This document shows, piece after piece, positions 1 to 9,017 of a stretch of 64,000 nt of DNA. Source of the stretch: Candidatus Altimarinota bacterium (lineage in GTDB: Bacteria; Patescibacteriota; Gracilibacteria; UM-FILTER-43-11). Position numbers and translations under genes: made by a program. The notes beneath the pieces are model-generated. The model made no database searches. It saw nothing but the letters and a program-made list of their open reading frames with translations, and was not told the origin of the DNA. Positions within the stretch are counted from its first letter, which is position 1; every line of letters begins with the position of its first letter. Location: NCBI GenBank assembly GCA_028281045.1, contig JANQKP010000001.1:124001-188000 (forward strand), written 5' to 3'.

Positions 1-1
1 A

Positions 2-988
2 GAGCCTTTTTTCTATCCAGAAAAAATGCCTTTAAAAGATTTCATCAAAAAATCAGATTATGTTTTTATTGGACTGCATGGAGGTATTGGGGAAAATGGA
101 GAACTTCAGGCCATGCTTGAAAAAGCAGGCCTAAAACACAATGGTTCAGATACCAAAGGATCACTCTTGGGTATGAACAAATACGAAACGGCCAAAGCCA
201 TAGAGCATTTAGAAAAAGATGGCATGTATACCGCGAAGAAAAAGATTATGAAGGTAGAGGATTTTAAATCGTTTAAAGCTTTAGATTACAAAAGATTATT
301 CACGCAACTTAAAAAAGAACTGGGTAGCCGAACCTTAATTGTAAAACCGATTGGAGATGGATGTAGTGCAGGGATTGCGAGGCTCTTTGGTCCAAAATCG
401 CTTCAGATTTACATAGAGCATGCAGAAAGAGGTGAGGCCTGCATTCCAGCAGGAATGATGCAAGAACAAGAGAGCATCATTGAAATGCCACCACGAAAAA
501 TGAAAGAGCTCATGTTTGAGCAGTATATCAGTACAGATCAAACACGAGTAGTAAACGACAAATTAAAATGGACACGTAAATGTGATTTCATTGAAATCAC
601 TATGGGGCTCATTGGACCTAAAGGAAAAATGAAAGCCATGAATCCAAGTTTAACCGTGGCCTCTGGACACATTCTTTCTTTAGAAGAAAAATTCCAAGGG
701 GGAACGGGGGTGAATATTACTCCACCACCACAGCCTTATGTAAAAGCGAGTGCGACTAAAAAAGCGAAGGAGCGCATGGAAAAAGTAGCAAAAGCCTTGG
801 GGCTAGGGGGTTATGCTCGTATTGATGCCTTTATGCATGTGAAAACCGGAGAGCTCATTATTATTGAGGCCAACACATTACCTGGTCTCACCGCCTCAAC
901 GGTGATCTATCATCAGGCTTTAGAAGAAAAGCCTTCGATGTATCCAACCGATTTCTTAGAAAAAATAATTGAAGTGAGTGGCTACTAA
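2..988 (+). CDS. ddl: D-alanine-D-alanine ligase, 5' end cut by window
   Basis: ATP-grasp ligase that joins two D-alanines in the cytoplasm for peptidoglycan precursors. The frame is open to the left window edge (EPFFYPEK precedes the track's first Met), so the true start lies outside and the Met at 26 is probably internal. Visible family features are the N-terminal-domain end (IGLHGGIGENGELQ), the ATP-grasp region (LIVKPIGDGCSAGI) and the C-terminal metal/substrate segment (YARIDAFMH, IIIEANTLPGLTASTVIYHQA). The stop is TAA, and the K+ channel gene starts 16 bases later. An ATP-grasp relative with another substrate is possible, but EANTLPGLT with the GLHG block fits Ddl best. Confidence 0.88.
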   Translation, partial: EPFFYPEKMPLKDFIKKSDYVFIGLHGGIGENGELQAMLEKAGLKHNGSDTKGSLLGMNKYETAKAIEHLEKDGMYTAKKKIMKVEDFKSFKALDYKRLFTQLKKELGSRTLIVKPIGDGCSAGIARLFGPKSLQIYIEHAERGEACIPAGMMQEQESIIEMPPRKMKELMFEQYISTDQTRVVNDKLKWTRKCDFIEITMGLIGPKGKMKAMNPSLTVASGHILSLEEKFQGGTGVNITPPPQPYVKASATKKAKERMEKVAKALGLGGYARIDAFMHVKTGELIIIEANTLPGLTASTVIYHQALEEKPSMYPTDFLEKIIEVSGY

Positions 989-1004
989 TTGTTAATATGC
1001 AGTC

Positions 1005-1625
1005 ATGAGTTTATTAAATAGAGATCCAAAAAGTTTTATTGTGACAGGGTTTACCGCTCTTATTGAGTTTGGAAACCACTACTTTACTCTAGCGAGTTGG
1101 CTGTTTAGATATGACAAAAACATCTTCAAGAAAGTAGAGATCATGATGATAACGCTCACTTTACTTTGTATATGGCTGCTTCTGAACGTACACAATTTTA
1201 CAGGAACGCCACTACTTCTTATTGAGCTATTTATGGCCCAGCGGGTTCTAGAGTATCTCATTGTTTATTCTCGTTCATTTATTCTTAATCGCGGAAGAAT
1301 CTTCACAGATTTCCACCATGATGTGAATAGGGGAGAGTGGCTTATTGTTATGTTCTTCATGAGTCTCACCCAGGTTACCGTAGCTTTTGCCACGTGGTAT
1401 CGCATTATTTCTTTAAGAACAGAAGGGGCCTTTACCGTGGCTCTAGATACTATGGATAGCTTCTACTTTAGCGTTATGACTTTCTTAACCGTAGGTTACG
1501 GAGATATTACTCCGGTAACCACACTCGCTAAAAGCGTAAGCATGTTCCAAGGGGCGCTGTATTTTTACACCCTTCTTATTGTGCTTAACGGTCTTATTTC
1601 TATGCACTTTTTACACAATAAATAA
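1005..1625 (+). CDS. Potassium-channel-like membrane protein (TVGYGD filter)
   Basis: Predicted K+ channel subunit. The selectivity filter TVGYGD sits near residue 165 between a pore helix (FYFSVMTF) and the last membrane helix (GALYFYTLLIVLNGLI), the usual two-helix pore. About three further hydrophobic segments precede it (residues 15-35, 45-60 and 110-130), giving more membrane spans than a minimal 2TM channel. No C-terminal RCK/TrkA_N domain follows, so gating cannot be inferred. Its 3' end overlaps the convergent acyltransferase-like gene by 15 bases. Confidence 0.85.
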   Translation: MSLLNRDPKSFIVTGFTALIEFGNHYFTLASWLFRYDKNIFKKVEIMMITLTLLCIWLLLNVHNFTGTPLLLIELFMAQRVLEYLIVYSRSFILNRGRIFTDFHHDVNRGEWLIVMFFMSLTQVTVAFATWYRIISLRTEGAFTVALDTMDSFYFSVMTFLTVGYGDITPVTTLAKSVSMFQGALYFYTLLIVLNGLISMHFLHNK

Positions 1626-2318
1626 GTGTATGAAAGCTAAGATAATCGGCTGGTGAATCAAATAAATCACCAGCGCTTTTTGACCTACTTTTCCAAGTAA
1701 ATTCGTTTCACCTGTTTTAAAGAGCTTGGCCTTATCTAAAACATGAGCCAGGGTAATTCCAACAAGGGGAACACCGAGCCATGGGATAATGGGAAAGTAA
1801 TCTACCGTGGCAAAAGAAGTAGGATAAAAACCAAAAGGAATAAGCAGGCTCGTTTCTACATAAGGGGCTGTGAACACACTAAAAACATAAAGGCCTACGG
1901 CAGTCACTAAAGATATCAGTGGCATTCTTACTAGAAGTGCTCCAATTAAAATACTTACGCTAATAAAATGTAGGGCTCCAAAGCGAATGTAGTCGGCAGG
2001 AATGAAAATATGGCTAATCAAAGTAAGAAGCATAGCAATGCCAAAGAGTTTCAAGGCTCTTAGCCATTGCCTTCTAATGTAACCCTTGGGATTTTTATGA
2101 GATAGATACAAAGAAAAACCAACGGTGAGAAAAAACATCCACTGCGTGATGCGAACAAAGACATGCCAACCTCCTTTGAAGACCTCAATACTTAAAATAT
2201 TAAGATAATTTAGGTCAAAGGCAATGTGATAAACGATCATAAATAGAATGGCTAAGCCTCTTAAGCTATCGACCCATATCACCCTTGATTTAGTGCTATT
2301 TTCCAACATTATTCCCAT
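1611..2318 (-). CDS. Heparan-alpha-glucosaminide N-acetyltransferase-like membrane protein (DUF1624 type)
   Basis: Polytopic membrane protein with about seven hydrophobic helices. The N-terminal WVDSLRGLAILFMIVYHIAFD is the hallmark of the HGSNAT-catalytic/DUF1624 acyltransferase family: an Arg-Gly pair at the end of an amphipathic lead-in, then a His in helix 1. FFLTVGFSLYLSHK and the C-terminal ALVIYLIHQPI also fit. Members are thought to transfer acyl groups to sugars across the membrane; the substrate here is unknown. A TACAAT -10-like box lies just upstream on this strand, so the second Met (codon 4) is an alternative start. It converges on and overlaps the channel gene. Confidence 0.72.
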   Translation of the reverse strand: MGIMLENSTKSRVIWVDSLRGLAILFMIVYHIAFDLNYLNILSIEVFKGGWHVFVRITQWMFFLTVGFSLYLSHKNPKGYIRRQWLRALKLFGIAMLLTLISHIFIPADYIRFGALHFISVSILIGALLVRMPLISLVTAVGLYVFSVFTAPYVETSLLIPFGFYPTSFATVDYFPIIPWLGVPLVGITLAHVLDKAKLFKTGETNLLGKVGQKALVIYLIHQPIILAFIHLFIV

Positions 2319-2345
2319 TGTAGCACTTAATTTCAGAAAAAAAGC

Positions 2346-2374
2346 TTGAACTTAAACTAAAGCTTAGATACAAT
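2346..2374 (+). promoter_or_regulatory. Promoter of tRNA-Gly
   Basis: TTGAAC, 17-base spacer, TACAAT. The expected start near 2381 is about 23 bases before the mature tRNA 5' end, and a terminator follows the tRNA, giving a self-contained transcription unit. Confidence 0.75.
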
Positions 2375-2403
2375 TCTGGAGCTCCAAAAGAGCTTATACC
2401 TAT

Positions 2404-2479
2404 GCGGGTATAGTATAACGGCTTATTATGTCGGCCTTCCAAGCCGAAGATGCGGGTTCGATTCCCGCTACCCGCTCCA
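2404..2479 (+). tRNA. tRNA-Gly (anticodon TCC)
   Basis: A 76-base cloverleaf. The acceptor stem GCGGGTA/TACCCGC is perfectly paired, the anticodon arm is tcggc-cttccaa-gccga with anticodon TCC at 2438-2440, and the T arm is gcggg-ttcgatt-cccgc. The discriminator is T and the CCA tail is encoded. It reads GGA (and GGG by wobble), a heavily used glycine codon here. It is not the UCA-anticodon tRNA-Gly that a TGA=Gly code would need. Confidence 0.96.
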
Positions 2480-2485
2480 TCAAAT

Positions 2486-2505
2486 TGCCTATAAAGGCAT
2501 TTTTT
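2486..2505 (+). terminator. Intrinsic terminator after tRNA-Gly
   Basis: TGCCT-ATAA-AGGCA hairpin followed directly by six T. It begins seven bases after the tRNA CCA end. Confidence 0.8.
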
Positions 2506-2518
2506 AATATCCAAAAAC

Positions 2519-2926
2519 ATGAGTGATCTAAAACCTGGTGACATTGAAAAGCTACTTGTAGATATTATGGAGCTGAAACAAAAGCTTGCAGATACTAAGG
2601 TGACTTTAAAGAATTACAAAGTGATGTCAGACCGCCTGAGCCAACTTAAGGCGGCTAAAAAGCAAATGCAGGAGCAGATCAACGATGAAATTGATCGTAT
2701 TGAAGGTGAGCTTTCAGAAGACGATAATTTCAGCGAAGCAAAACACGATGAAGTAGACGTTAAGAATAAGATTAAAGAAAAGAGTGGAGTACTACGTGAA
2801 CTCATGTCTAAGGTAGACCCAGAACAAGACTTATCGACCTATAGTTACAACGTAAAAGGGGAGGATCTTAAGGTCCAAGTGGAGCGTGTGGTAAAAGTAT
2901 TCATCAACGGAAAAGAACAAAAGTAG
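2519..2926 (+). CDS. Coiled-coil protein of unknown function
   Basis: 135 residues with no signal peptide or membrane segment. Residues 5-100 are charged and rich in Leu, Lys and Glu in heptad-like spacing (ELKQKLADTKVTLKNYK, then RLSQLKAAKKQMQEQI), so a long coiled coil is expected. The C-terminus is a short basic beta-like segment (DLKVQVERVVKVFINGKEQK). No family is recognised. It begins 14 bases after the tRNA terminator, so it probably has its own unrecognised promoter or depends on read-through. The stop is TAG. Confidence 0.7.
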   Translation: MSDLKPGDIEKLLVDIMELKQKLADTKVTLKNYKVMSDRLSQLKAAKKQMQEQINDEIDRIEGELSEDDNFSEAKHDEVDVKNKIKEKSGVLRELMSKVDPEQDLSTYSYNVKGEDLKVQVERVVKVFINGKEQK

Positions 2927-2943
2927 CTTTTTTAGCTTTTTTT

Positions 2944-2952
2944 TGCTAAAAT
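2944..2952 (+). promoter_or_regulatory. Possible extended -10 promoter for the membrane paralogue pair
   Basis: TGC-TAAAAT ends 29 bases before the ATG at 2982. No good -35 is visible upstream because the region is a T run. Confidence 0.4.
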
Positions 2953-2981
2953 ACGGGCAATAAAAAACTAAAATTAAAAAC

Positions 2982-3404
2982 ATGGAATCAAATAGAGACT
3001 TAAAGGCCTTTGTCGTTGGATCTTCATTCGCGATTTTTATTTTGCCTGTGCTTTCTTATTACCTCTTTGCGATTTCTAAAAATCCAGACACCGCATTTAC
3101 CTTTCTTGAAGTACCGACAGCCCTTGCGCTTATTCTAGGACTACTGAATATCTTGTTCTTTTATATTCAAGAGGTTGTTCCTGTAAAAAGCACCACGGGT
3201 AAATATGCTTTTACCGGATTTGTTTACGGAATCATCCTGGCTACAGTAGGTATTTTTATTGTCGATGTACCAGGAGAGCTCTTTATGATTAGCTCCGCAG
3301 GTCATACGAAGCTCGCCATTTATATTCAGGCGCCGCTTACGTATGCCTTTACCTTTGCCTATGTGCTTAAACCCCTCAATCATTTATTCGGACTCTATAA
3401 ATAA
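2982..3404 (+). CDS. Four-helix membrane protein, first of a tandem paralogue pair
   Basis: 140 residues with about four hydrophobic helices (near 8-30, 42-62, 75-95 and 112-132). It aligns by eye with the next gene over its whole length: FVVGSSF/FVIGSSW at the N-terminus, LGLLN/FGLIN, VPVKS/YPVKS, FTGFVYG/LTGFIWG, and LNHLFGL/LNKLFNL at the end. This indicates a local duplication. Its TAA stop overlaps the next ATG by one base (TAATG), suggesting translational coupling. No family is recognised. Confidence 0.75.
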   Translation: MESNRDLKAFVVGSSFAIFILPVLSYYLFAISKNPDTAFTFLEVPTALALILGLLNILFFYIQEVVPVKSTTGKYAFTGFVYGIILATVGIFIVDVPGELFMISSAGHTKLAIYIQAPLTYAFTFAYVLKPLNHLFGLYK

Positions 3405-3802
3405 TGAAAAAATTTAAAAGCTTTGTCATTGGCTCTTCTTGGTTTGTACTTCTGGTGCCGTTTGCGTACATTTCTCTGGGCAATGACTTTAATCCGGGGC
3501 AAATCGATATGTTCAAAGTGGTCATTGGGCTTCCTATCATCTTTGGGCTTATTAATGTCTTTGCCGTACACCATAAAAATCTTTACCCGGTAAAATCGGC
3601 TGAAGCGAGATACTTTTTAACAGGATTCATTTGGGGTCTTGTTTTTTCTTCTTACGGCGTTTCTACCGGACTTCCTACAGAAATCTATCGCATACCTGCA
3701 AATATGTACTACGCGCCTATTTTTGTTATGCCGTTTGTATACGGAGCCGTATGGCGCTACTTTGCATTGAATTTAAATAAACTATTTAACCTAGAAAAAT
3801 AA
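3404..3802 (+). CDS. Four-helix membrane protein, second of a tandem paralogue pair
   Basis: 132 residues, the diverged sister of the preceding gene with the same topology and the same conserved PVKS and TGF[VI][YW]G motifs. It lacks the long acidic or charged loops expected of a transporter. Its start overlaps the previous stop and the FG-GAP gene begins two bases after its stop, so all three are probably one transcript. Function unknown. Confidence 0.75.
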   Translation: MKKFKSFVIGSSWFVLLVPFAYISLGNDFNPGQIDMFKVVIGLPIIFGLINVFAVHHKNLYPVKSAEARYFLTGFIWGLVFSSYGVSTGLPTEIYRIPANMYYAPIFVMPFVYGAVWRYFALNLNKLFNLEK

Positions 3803-3804
3803 TC

Positions 3805-5463
3805 ATGCCTACCAAAAGAAAAAAGAAATCAACTAAGAAAATAAATAAATTGAACGTTAGAGCGATTGTCATTTCAATTGTGATCATCGCGATCGCCATT
3901 GTGGCTAAAGACTATGTCTTTGTCTTAAAAGACCCAGGAAACAAGCCAAGTCTAAGCTTAGAAGAGCTTGAGGCGAAAATGGCTATGAAAGGGGATGCAG
4001 ATCACTCTGTTCCCGTATTCACTGAGATCCCAGTAGACTTTGCACACGAGCATAAAAAAGACGCCGTGCCTTTCACAGGATCTGCCTTAATTGATATTGA
4101 TGGAGATGGGGTAGACGAAGTTTATGTAGGTGGAGGCGATGGCCAAGGCGATGCACTACTTAAATATCAGAACAATGAATTTGTAAATATCATTGAGGAA
4201 ACTGGGCTATCTGGACCAGAACAAGATTTCCAATCGATTTCTTTGGACATGGACTCAGATGGAGACGCAGATCTACTTGTGGCAAGAGCTTCTGGAGTTT
4301 ATTTGCACACCAATAACGACGGAGTTTTTGAGAAAGAACGCCTAGACATTGAATTTGAAGAATGTGCAGAGCCTTTTGGGCTTGGAGCAGGGGACATCAA
4401 CCAAGATGGAGCCGTAGACCTTTATATTGCTACTTTCAAATGCCCTGAAGAATTCTTACTTGCGACTTACAACAATCCAGCGAATCGCTCTAAAAATGTA
4501 ATGGCGCTTAACAATGGAGATAATACGTTTACCGATATTACCGAAAGCAGTGGACTAGCTTATGACCAGAACACCTTTGTGCCTACCTTTGTAGACCTAG
4601 ATGGAGACGGAAACCAAGATCTTGTGCTAGCGACCAACACAGACACGGTGCGTATGTATAAAAATAATGGAGATGAAACCTTTACAGAGCTTTCTTCTCC
4701 AACCGATCACGGATTCTGGATGGGGATGAGTACAGGAGACATCGATAACGATGGAGACCAAGACTTTTTCATGAGTAATACCGGAACCACCATGCCAAAA
4801 TCAGCGCTTCAAGGAGATCTTACAGAAGATCAAGAGCTAGATACGAATTGGGCACTCCTTCGTAACGATGGAAACTTTAATTTCACACAAGTGAATGAAA
4901 TGGCCGGACTCGTTGGATACGGATTTGCCTGGGGCTCTGTTTTCACAGATCTAAATAACGATGGATTGAGTGACCTTATTGTGGCGCAGAACTATATTAA
5001 GTGGGCCGCTCATAAGCTAAACAAGCTTCCAGGGCGCACTTTAATTCAAGGAACCTCTGGAGAGTTCTTTGCCGCAGAAGAAGTGTCTAATACAAAGAAT
5101 GAACAGTTTGAAATGACCCCGCTTATTTCAGATTTTAATAACGATGGACAAGCCGATATCGTCTTCACAAATATCGCTGGTCCAATCCGCGCGCTTATAA
5201 GTGGAGGAACCAAAAATAGCTACCTTACCGTAGCGCTTCCTGACGATGTAAGCAGCATTGGAGCAACGGTAACGGTAAACACAGATGCCGGATCTCTAAG
5301 TCGCACTCACATTGTGAATCAAGGACTGCTTTCAGATCAAAGTAATACCATCATCTTCGGGCTTGGAGCCGCTACAGAGGTAAATTCTGTAGACGTGTCA
5401 TGGCCTAATGGAGACTCAGATACGCTAGAAGATGTTTCAATCAATTCAAAAGTAAACCTCTAA
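3805..5463 (+). CDS. Membrane-anchored FG-GAP/VCBS repeat protein with ASPIC/UnbV C-terminal domain
   Basis: 552 residues. A basic N-terminus (PTKRKKKSTKKINK) and one hydrophobic helix (about 20-38) put the rest outside the cell. At least seven calcium-binding-type loops mark an FG-GAP/VCBS beta-propeller: DIDGDGVDE, DMDSDGDAD, DINQDGAVD, DLDGDGNQD, DIDNDGDQD, DLNNDGLSD and DFNNDGQAD. The last 70 residues (GATVTV...FGLG....VSWPNGDSD) match the ASPIC/UnbV domain of the CRTAC1 family. A role in adhesion or surface interaction is the usual inference; the ligand is unknown. Confidence 0.88.
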   Translation: MPTKRKKKSTKKINKLNVRAIVISIVIIAIAIVAKDYVFVLKDPGNKPSLSLEELEAKMAMKGDADHSVPVFTEIPVDFAHEHKKDAVPFTGSALIDIDGDGVDEVYVGGGDGQGDALLKYQNNEFVNIIEETGLSGPEQDFQSISLDMDSDGDADLLVARASGVYLHTNNDGVFEKERLDIEFEECAEPFGLGAGDINQDGAVDLYIATFKCPEEFLLATYNNPANRSKNVMALNNGDNTFTDITESSGLAYDQNTFVPTFVDLDGDGNQDLVLATNTDTVRMYKNNGDETFTELSSPTDHGFWMGMSTGDIDNDGDQDFFMSNTGTTMPKSALQGDLTEDQELDTNWALLRNDGNFNFTQVNEMAGLVGYGFAWGSVFTDLNNDGLSDLIVAQNYIKWAAHKLNKLPGRTLIQGTSGEFFAAEEVSNTKNEQFEMTPLISDFNNDGQADIVFTNIAGPIRALISGGTKNSYLTVALPDDVSSIGATVTVNTDAGSLSRTHIVNQGLLSDQSNTIIFGLGAATEVNSVDVSWPNGDSDTLEDVSINSKVNL

Positions 5464-5490
5464 TATTTATTTAACTAACTTTTTAATTTT

Positions 5491-5904
5491 ATGTTAGAAA
5501 ATCTTAATTACACCGCCATCCTTGTTGCTTCTGTAGTGATGTACGTAGCAGCTATGCTTTACTACGGACCTATTGCAGGTAAAAAATGGATGAAGCTTGT
5601 TGGTTTCACCAAAGCTGACATGGAAAAGGCTCAAAAAGAAGGTATGGCAGGAACTTACCTAGCTGGGTTTGTAACCATGTTCATCACAGCCACTGTGCTG
5701 GCGCTACTCATTGAGTACACCAATGCCACTACCGCTGTAGAAGGAGCTAAAACAGGGCTTCTGGCTTGGTTTGGTTTCATTGCTACTGGTTCTCTTGGAA
5801 TGGTGCTTTGGGAAAACAAGCCTTTCGAGCTTTATGTGGTGAATAACATTTACAGTGCTATTCAATACGCTGGGCTTGGAGCGATTATCGCGGTTTGGAT
5901 TTAA
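5491..5904 (+). CDS. DUF1761-family membrane protein
   Basis: 137 residues and four hydrophobic helices. LYYGPIAGKKWMKLVGF after helix 1, then a helix with FVTMFI and WENKPFELYVVNNIYS before the last helix, are typical of DUF1761, whose function is not known. It ends the plus-strand run that starts at 2982, and a bidirectional terminator separates it from the convergent PBP gene. Confidence 0.75.
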   Translation: MLENLNYTAILVASVVMYVAAMLYYGPIAGKKWMKLVGFTKADMEKAQKEGMAGTYLAGFVTMFITATVLALLIEYTNATTAVEGAKTGLLAWFGFIATGSLGMVLWENKPFELYVVNNIYSAIQYAGLGAIIAVWI

Positions 5905-5921
5905 TCCACTACTAAAAAATC

Positions 5922-5954
5922 AAAAGACAGATCTTATAAGGGTCTGTCTTTTTT
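5922..5954. terminator. Bidirectional intrinsic terminator
   Basis: A-rich AAAAGACAGATC, a loop, then GGTCTGTCTTTTTT. The stem is about nine pairs with one G-T, A-rich on one side and T-rich on the other. It sits between two convergent genes and can serve both. Confidence 0.85.
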
Positions 5955-8259
5955 ATTGGGGCTGAATATTGTAGTAATCAATCAGGAACTCTGAGATTTC
6001 TTTAAACACCGGTGCCGCTGTGGTAGAACCCCATGTGTTTTCTCCAATACGTGGTCTATCGAATTTAACCAGCATCACAAACTTAGGATTCAGTGCTGGT
6101 AGATATCCAGCGAACGAAGTGATCGTAGATCCTTCACCGGTTAAGTATTTACCGTCATTACCGGCCACCTGAGACGTTCCTGTTTTTCCGGCAATAAGTT
6201 GCCCAGGAATCTCTGCTGGACGCGCTACACCGCGTCTTACAGCGCTCACAGACATAGAGGTGATAATACTCGCGGTTTCTTCTGAGATCACGCGTTGTAC
6301 CACTTGAGGTTCGGTTTCAATCATTTGGCCTTCTTTGATCACACTATCTACAATATAAGGCTCCATGAGCTTTCCGCCATTAGCTAGCGCGGCCCAGGCG
6401 GTAATCATTTGCAGTGGGGTCACTACAATCCCTTGTCCGAATGAAGTGGTAAGTAGCTGAGCTTTAGACCACTTTTTGTAGTAGTCTACGCGCCCTTTAG
6501 ATTCACCTTCTAGGTTGATATTGGTATATTCTCCAAATCCAAAGTCGGTGATGTATTTATGCATCAGGCGTTTTCCAAGGAGTTTCGCCACAAAACTCAT
6601 CCCGGTATTTAGGGATTGTTCTAGGACTTCGGTCATCGTGGCTTCACCATGGTAAACGCCATCTGAATTCTTGATTTCGAATTCATCGATCTTAAGCGGT
6701 CCATCGTCTTCAAAGGTGGTTTCTGGCGTCACTTCATTGGCATCTAGCGCAATAGCCATCACAATGGTTTTAAATACAGACCCAGGTTCATAGAACTCTG
6801 AAACCGCTTTGTTTTTAAACACGGCAGGTCCAAATTTATTCTCATAAATAAATTTAGTGACCTCTTCGTTTTCTAAATCTTCTTCGGTCGCTGGAATGTA
6901 TTTCCCTTTTTCGTTTCGTACAAACACGGGGTTGGTATCGAAGACTTCATCTTCTTCAGGATCAAACTCTTTTAGAGCAAAAGATTCTCCGAAGCTATTG
7001 GGATCAAAGGTGGGGAAGTTAGCCATGGCGGTGATGGCTCCTGTGAAAGGATCCATAATGATCACTTGGCCGCTATCGGCGCGGTAATCTTCTACAGCTC
7101 TTGAGAGCACTTCTTCTACTTTTTGCTGCACAATACGGTCTATGGTCAGCACAATGGTGTCTCCATCAACTGCGTTTACAATTTCACTTTCACCTACGGT
7201 AATTTGGCGCCCAAAAGGATCGCTCTCTGCATAAATGGTTCCTTTTTTACCTTCTAGTTCTACGTTGAAGTAGCCTTCAATTCCATATTGTCCAATTCCA
7301 TCTCTATTCAAGAATCCAACCAGATGCGAAGCGAGTTGGTCTTCTGGATAATAACGCCAGTGCTCTGGAAGTAGTACTACTCCTTTCATATCGAGCTCTG
7401 TGATTTTACGAGACACTTCAGGTTCTATCTTGTTCTTTAAGAACACGTAGCGCACCTTACGCCGAGAAAGATTCTTTTCTAGATCTGAAGAAGCGGTTTC
7501 AAGGAGAGGGGCCAGTTCTCTGGCCACATCTTTAATGCGCGTTTCTGGAATAAGGGTCGGGTCTCCGTAAATCATAAAGCGTTCACGGTCTACAAAAATC
7601 CCTGGAAGTCTTAAATTGATGACTTCTGCCATAAGGTCTGGGTCTGCATCTCGTGAAAGCACCACAAAGTCTATTTCTGCTTTAGAAATCTTTCTTAAAA
7701 TACTAGCGGCGACTTCATCGATCATTTCCCCATAGCCTTTAAATTCATTCACTTTGGTTTCTGCCGCCGCGTGAATGGTAGGGGATGGAGCCCCATCGAT
7801 CACCCATAGGGGATCAGAAGACTCTACAATCTCCTCAATTTCTTCTTCACGCTCTATTTCATAGCGACATTCCTCAGGGGTTTCTAAACAGGTGTCGTAT
7901 TCATCACGGGTGAATAAAAGGGGAGAAAGGTTTTTGGCAATCTCTACTTTATCTTCAGCGACCAGCGGATCTACATACACGAGGTTTAGTGTAGTGTTGG
8001 TCGCTAGCTTAGAAAGTTCACCCGAATGGGTGTCACGTACGAGTACTTCTCCACGGCGTGCTGGGAGGGTAATGGATCCAAAATGCTGATCGGTCGCTAC
8101 AGTACTGTAATGATCGTAGTCTAAAACCTGAAGTTGGAATAGGCGCCCAATAATAATAATCACAAAAAGCGTTGCTACGGTCATGAGTGACGCAATGCGA
8201 AGCCCGCTTGAAGGTTCCTTAGAAGCCCGGTGATAAGTTCGCGTAGCATTTAGGCGCAT
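5953..8259 (-). CDS. Class B penicillin-binding protein (FtsI/PBP2-like transpeptidase)
   Basis: 768 residues. It cross-links peptidoglycan outside the membrane. A single N-terminal anchor (about 20-45: LMTVATLFVIIIIGRLF) is followed by a PBP-dimer region starting LPARRGEVLVRD. The transpeptidase domain holds SxxK (EPGSVFK, near 490), SxN (QSLNTG, near 547) and KTGT (AGKTGTSQVAG, near 690). Between the domain start and SxxK is an acidic insert of about 60 residues (FDPEEDEVFDTNP...), longer than usual. No PASTA domain is seen. Either a septal or an elongation role is possible, since no fts or mre neighbour helps. Confidence 0.9.
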   Translation of the reverse strand: MRLNATRTYHRASKEPSSGLRIASLMTVATLFVIIIIGRLFQLQVLDYDHYSTVATDQHFGSITLPARRGEVLVRDTHSGELSKLATNTTLNLVYVDPLVAEDKVEIAKNLSPLLFTRDEYDTCLETPEECRYEIEREEEIEEIVESSDPLWVIDGAPSPTIHAAAETKVNEFKGYGEMIDEVAASILRKISKAEIDFVVLSRDADPDLMAEVINLRLPGIFVDRERFMIYGDPTLIPETRIKDVARELAPLLETASSDLEKNLSRRKVRYVFLKNKIEPEVSRKITELDMKGVVLLPEHWRYYPEDQLASHLVGFLNRDGIGQYGIEGYFNVELEGKKGTIYAESDPFGRQITVGESEIVNAVDGDTIVLTIDRIVQQKVEEVLSRAVEDYRADSGQVIIMDPFTGAITAMANFPTFDPNSFGESFALKEFDPEEDEVFDTNPVFVRNEKGKYIPATEEDLENEEVTKFIYENKFGPAVFKNKAVSEFYEPGSVFKTIVMAIALDANEVTPETTFEDDGPLKIDEFEIKNSDGVYHGEATMTEVLEQSLNTGMSFVAKLLGKRLMHKYITDFGFGEYTNINLEGESKGRVDYYKKWSKAQLLTTSFGQGIVVTPLQMITAWAALANGGKLMEPYIVDSVIKEGQMIETEPQVVQRVISEETASIITSMSVSAVRRGVARPAEIPGQLIAGKTGTSQVAGNDGKYLTGEGSTITSFAGYLPALNPKFVMLVKFDRPRIGENTWGSTTAAPVFKEISEFLIDYYNIQPQ

Positions 8260-8321
8260 ATTTGGGTTGTTTTCTTTTTTGAATGACTTACACTATAACT
8301 AGTGAAAATAAATATCGAAAT

Positions 8322-8915
8322 ATGAGATATAAAATCGGAGTAATGGGTTCTGCTCAGGGTCCCACTATAGAAAACCAGGAGAACATCCGCAAGGCTATTG
8401 AGCTTGGTCATCATATTGCTGAATCTAATTGTATTTTAGTGAATGGAGCCTGTCCAGGGTTACCCGATGAAGCGGCCTTTGGAGCCAGCCAAGCCGGAGG
8501 CATGGTGATGGGAGTTTCACCTGCGTTTAGTGAAAAAGAACATACAGAAACGTATAATTCTCCAAAAGACTACTACGACATTATTCTGTACACCGGAATG
8601 GGACTTATGGAACGCGATATTATCAATATTCGTAGTTCAGACGCCATTGTTCTAGTGGGTGGAGGTGTTGGAACTTTAAACGAGTTCACTGTGGCCTACG
8701 ACGAAGGTAAAGTGGTGGGAATTTTAGAAAAAACCGGTGGAGTATCCGATCATATCGATGAAATCCTTAAGCTGTGTGACCGTGAAAGAAATGAGTACAT
8801 TGTCAGTGACAGTGACCCTAAAAAACTACTAGAAAAAGTGCTAGATGTACTTAAAAATAAGCCACAACCGGTGACGGAAGATCAGAGGGTGACTAAAAAC
8901 GGAGAAGCGAACTAA
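8322..8915 (+). CDS. SLOG/LOG-like Rossmann protein (TIGR00725-type)
   Basis: The start MRYKIGVMGSAQGP is chosen because family members begin with this first beta strand. A TATAAC box at 8294-8299 also lies between it and the track start at 8283, so the mRNA may begin too late for the longer form. The family signature GGGVGTLNEFTVAYDEGK (variant of PGGxGTxxE) and NGACPGLPDEAAFGA are clear. Relatives include cytokinin-activating LOG phosphoribohydrolases and nucleotide-sensing SLOG proteins. This TIGR00725-like branch has no settled reaction, so a nucleotide-ligand role is inference. It is transcribed away from the PBP gene. Confidence 0.75.
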   Translation: MRYKIGVMGSAQGPTIENQENIRKAIELGHHIAESNCILVNGACPGLPDEAAFGASQAGGMVMGVSPAFSEKEHTETYNSPKDYYDIILYTGMGLMERDIINIRSSDAIVLVGGGVGTLNEFTVAYDEGKVVGILEKTGGVSDHIDEILKLCDRERNEYIVSDSDPKKLLEKVLDVLKNKPQPVTEDQRVTKNGEAN

Positions 8916-8946
8916 AGTTTCTCCTGTAATTTAAGCGAAAAATCAC

Positions 8947-8975
8947 TTGCCATTATAGGGGGGCTTTGGTATAGT
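8947..8975 (+). promoter_or_regulatory. Promoter of the secE-nusG-rplK-rplA operon
   Basis: TTGCCA, 17-base spacer, TATAGT. The expected start near 8982 is 36 bases before secE. Confidence 0.82.
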
Positions 8976-9017
8976 CCTTGTGCCTTCGGGCTTTTTAAGA
9001 TTGTTTAAGAAAATATT

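Noticed and set aside
2296-2544. 82-residue minus-strand ORF in the track
   Set aside because: It is the antisense of tRNA-Gly; the GNRTRIFGLEGRHNKPLYY-type text is the familiar mistranslation of a tRNA region.
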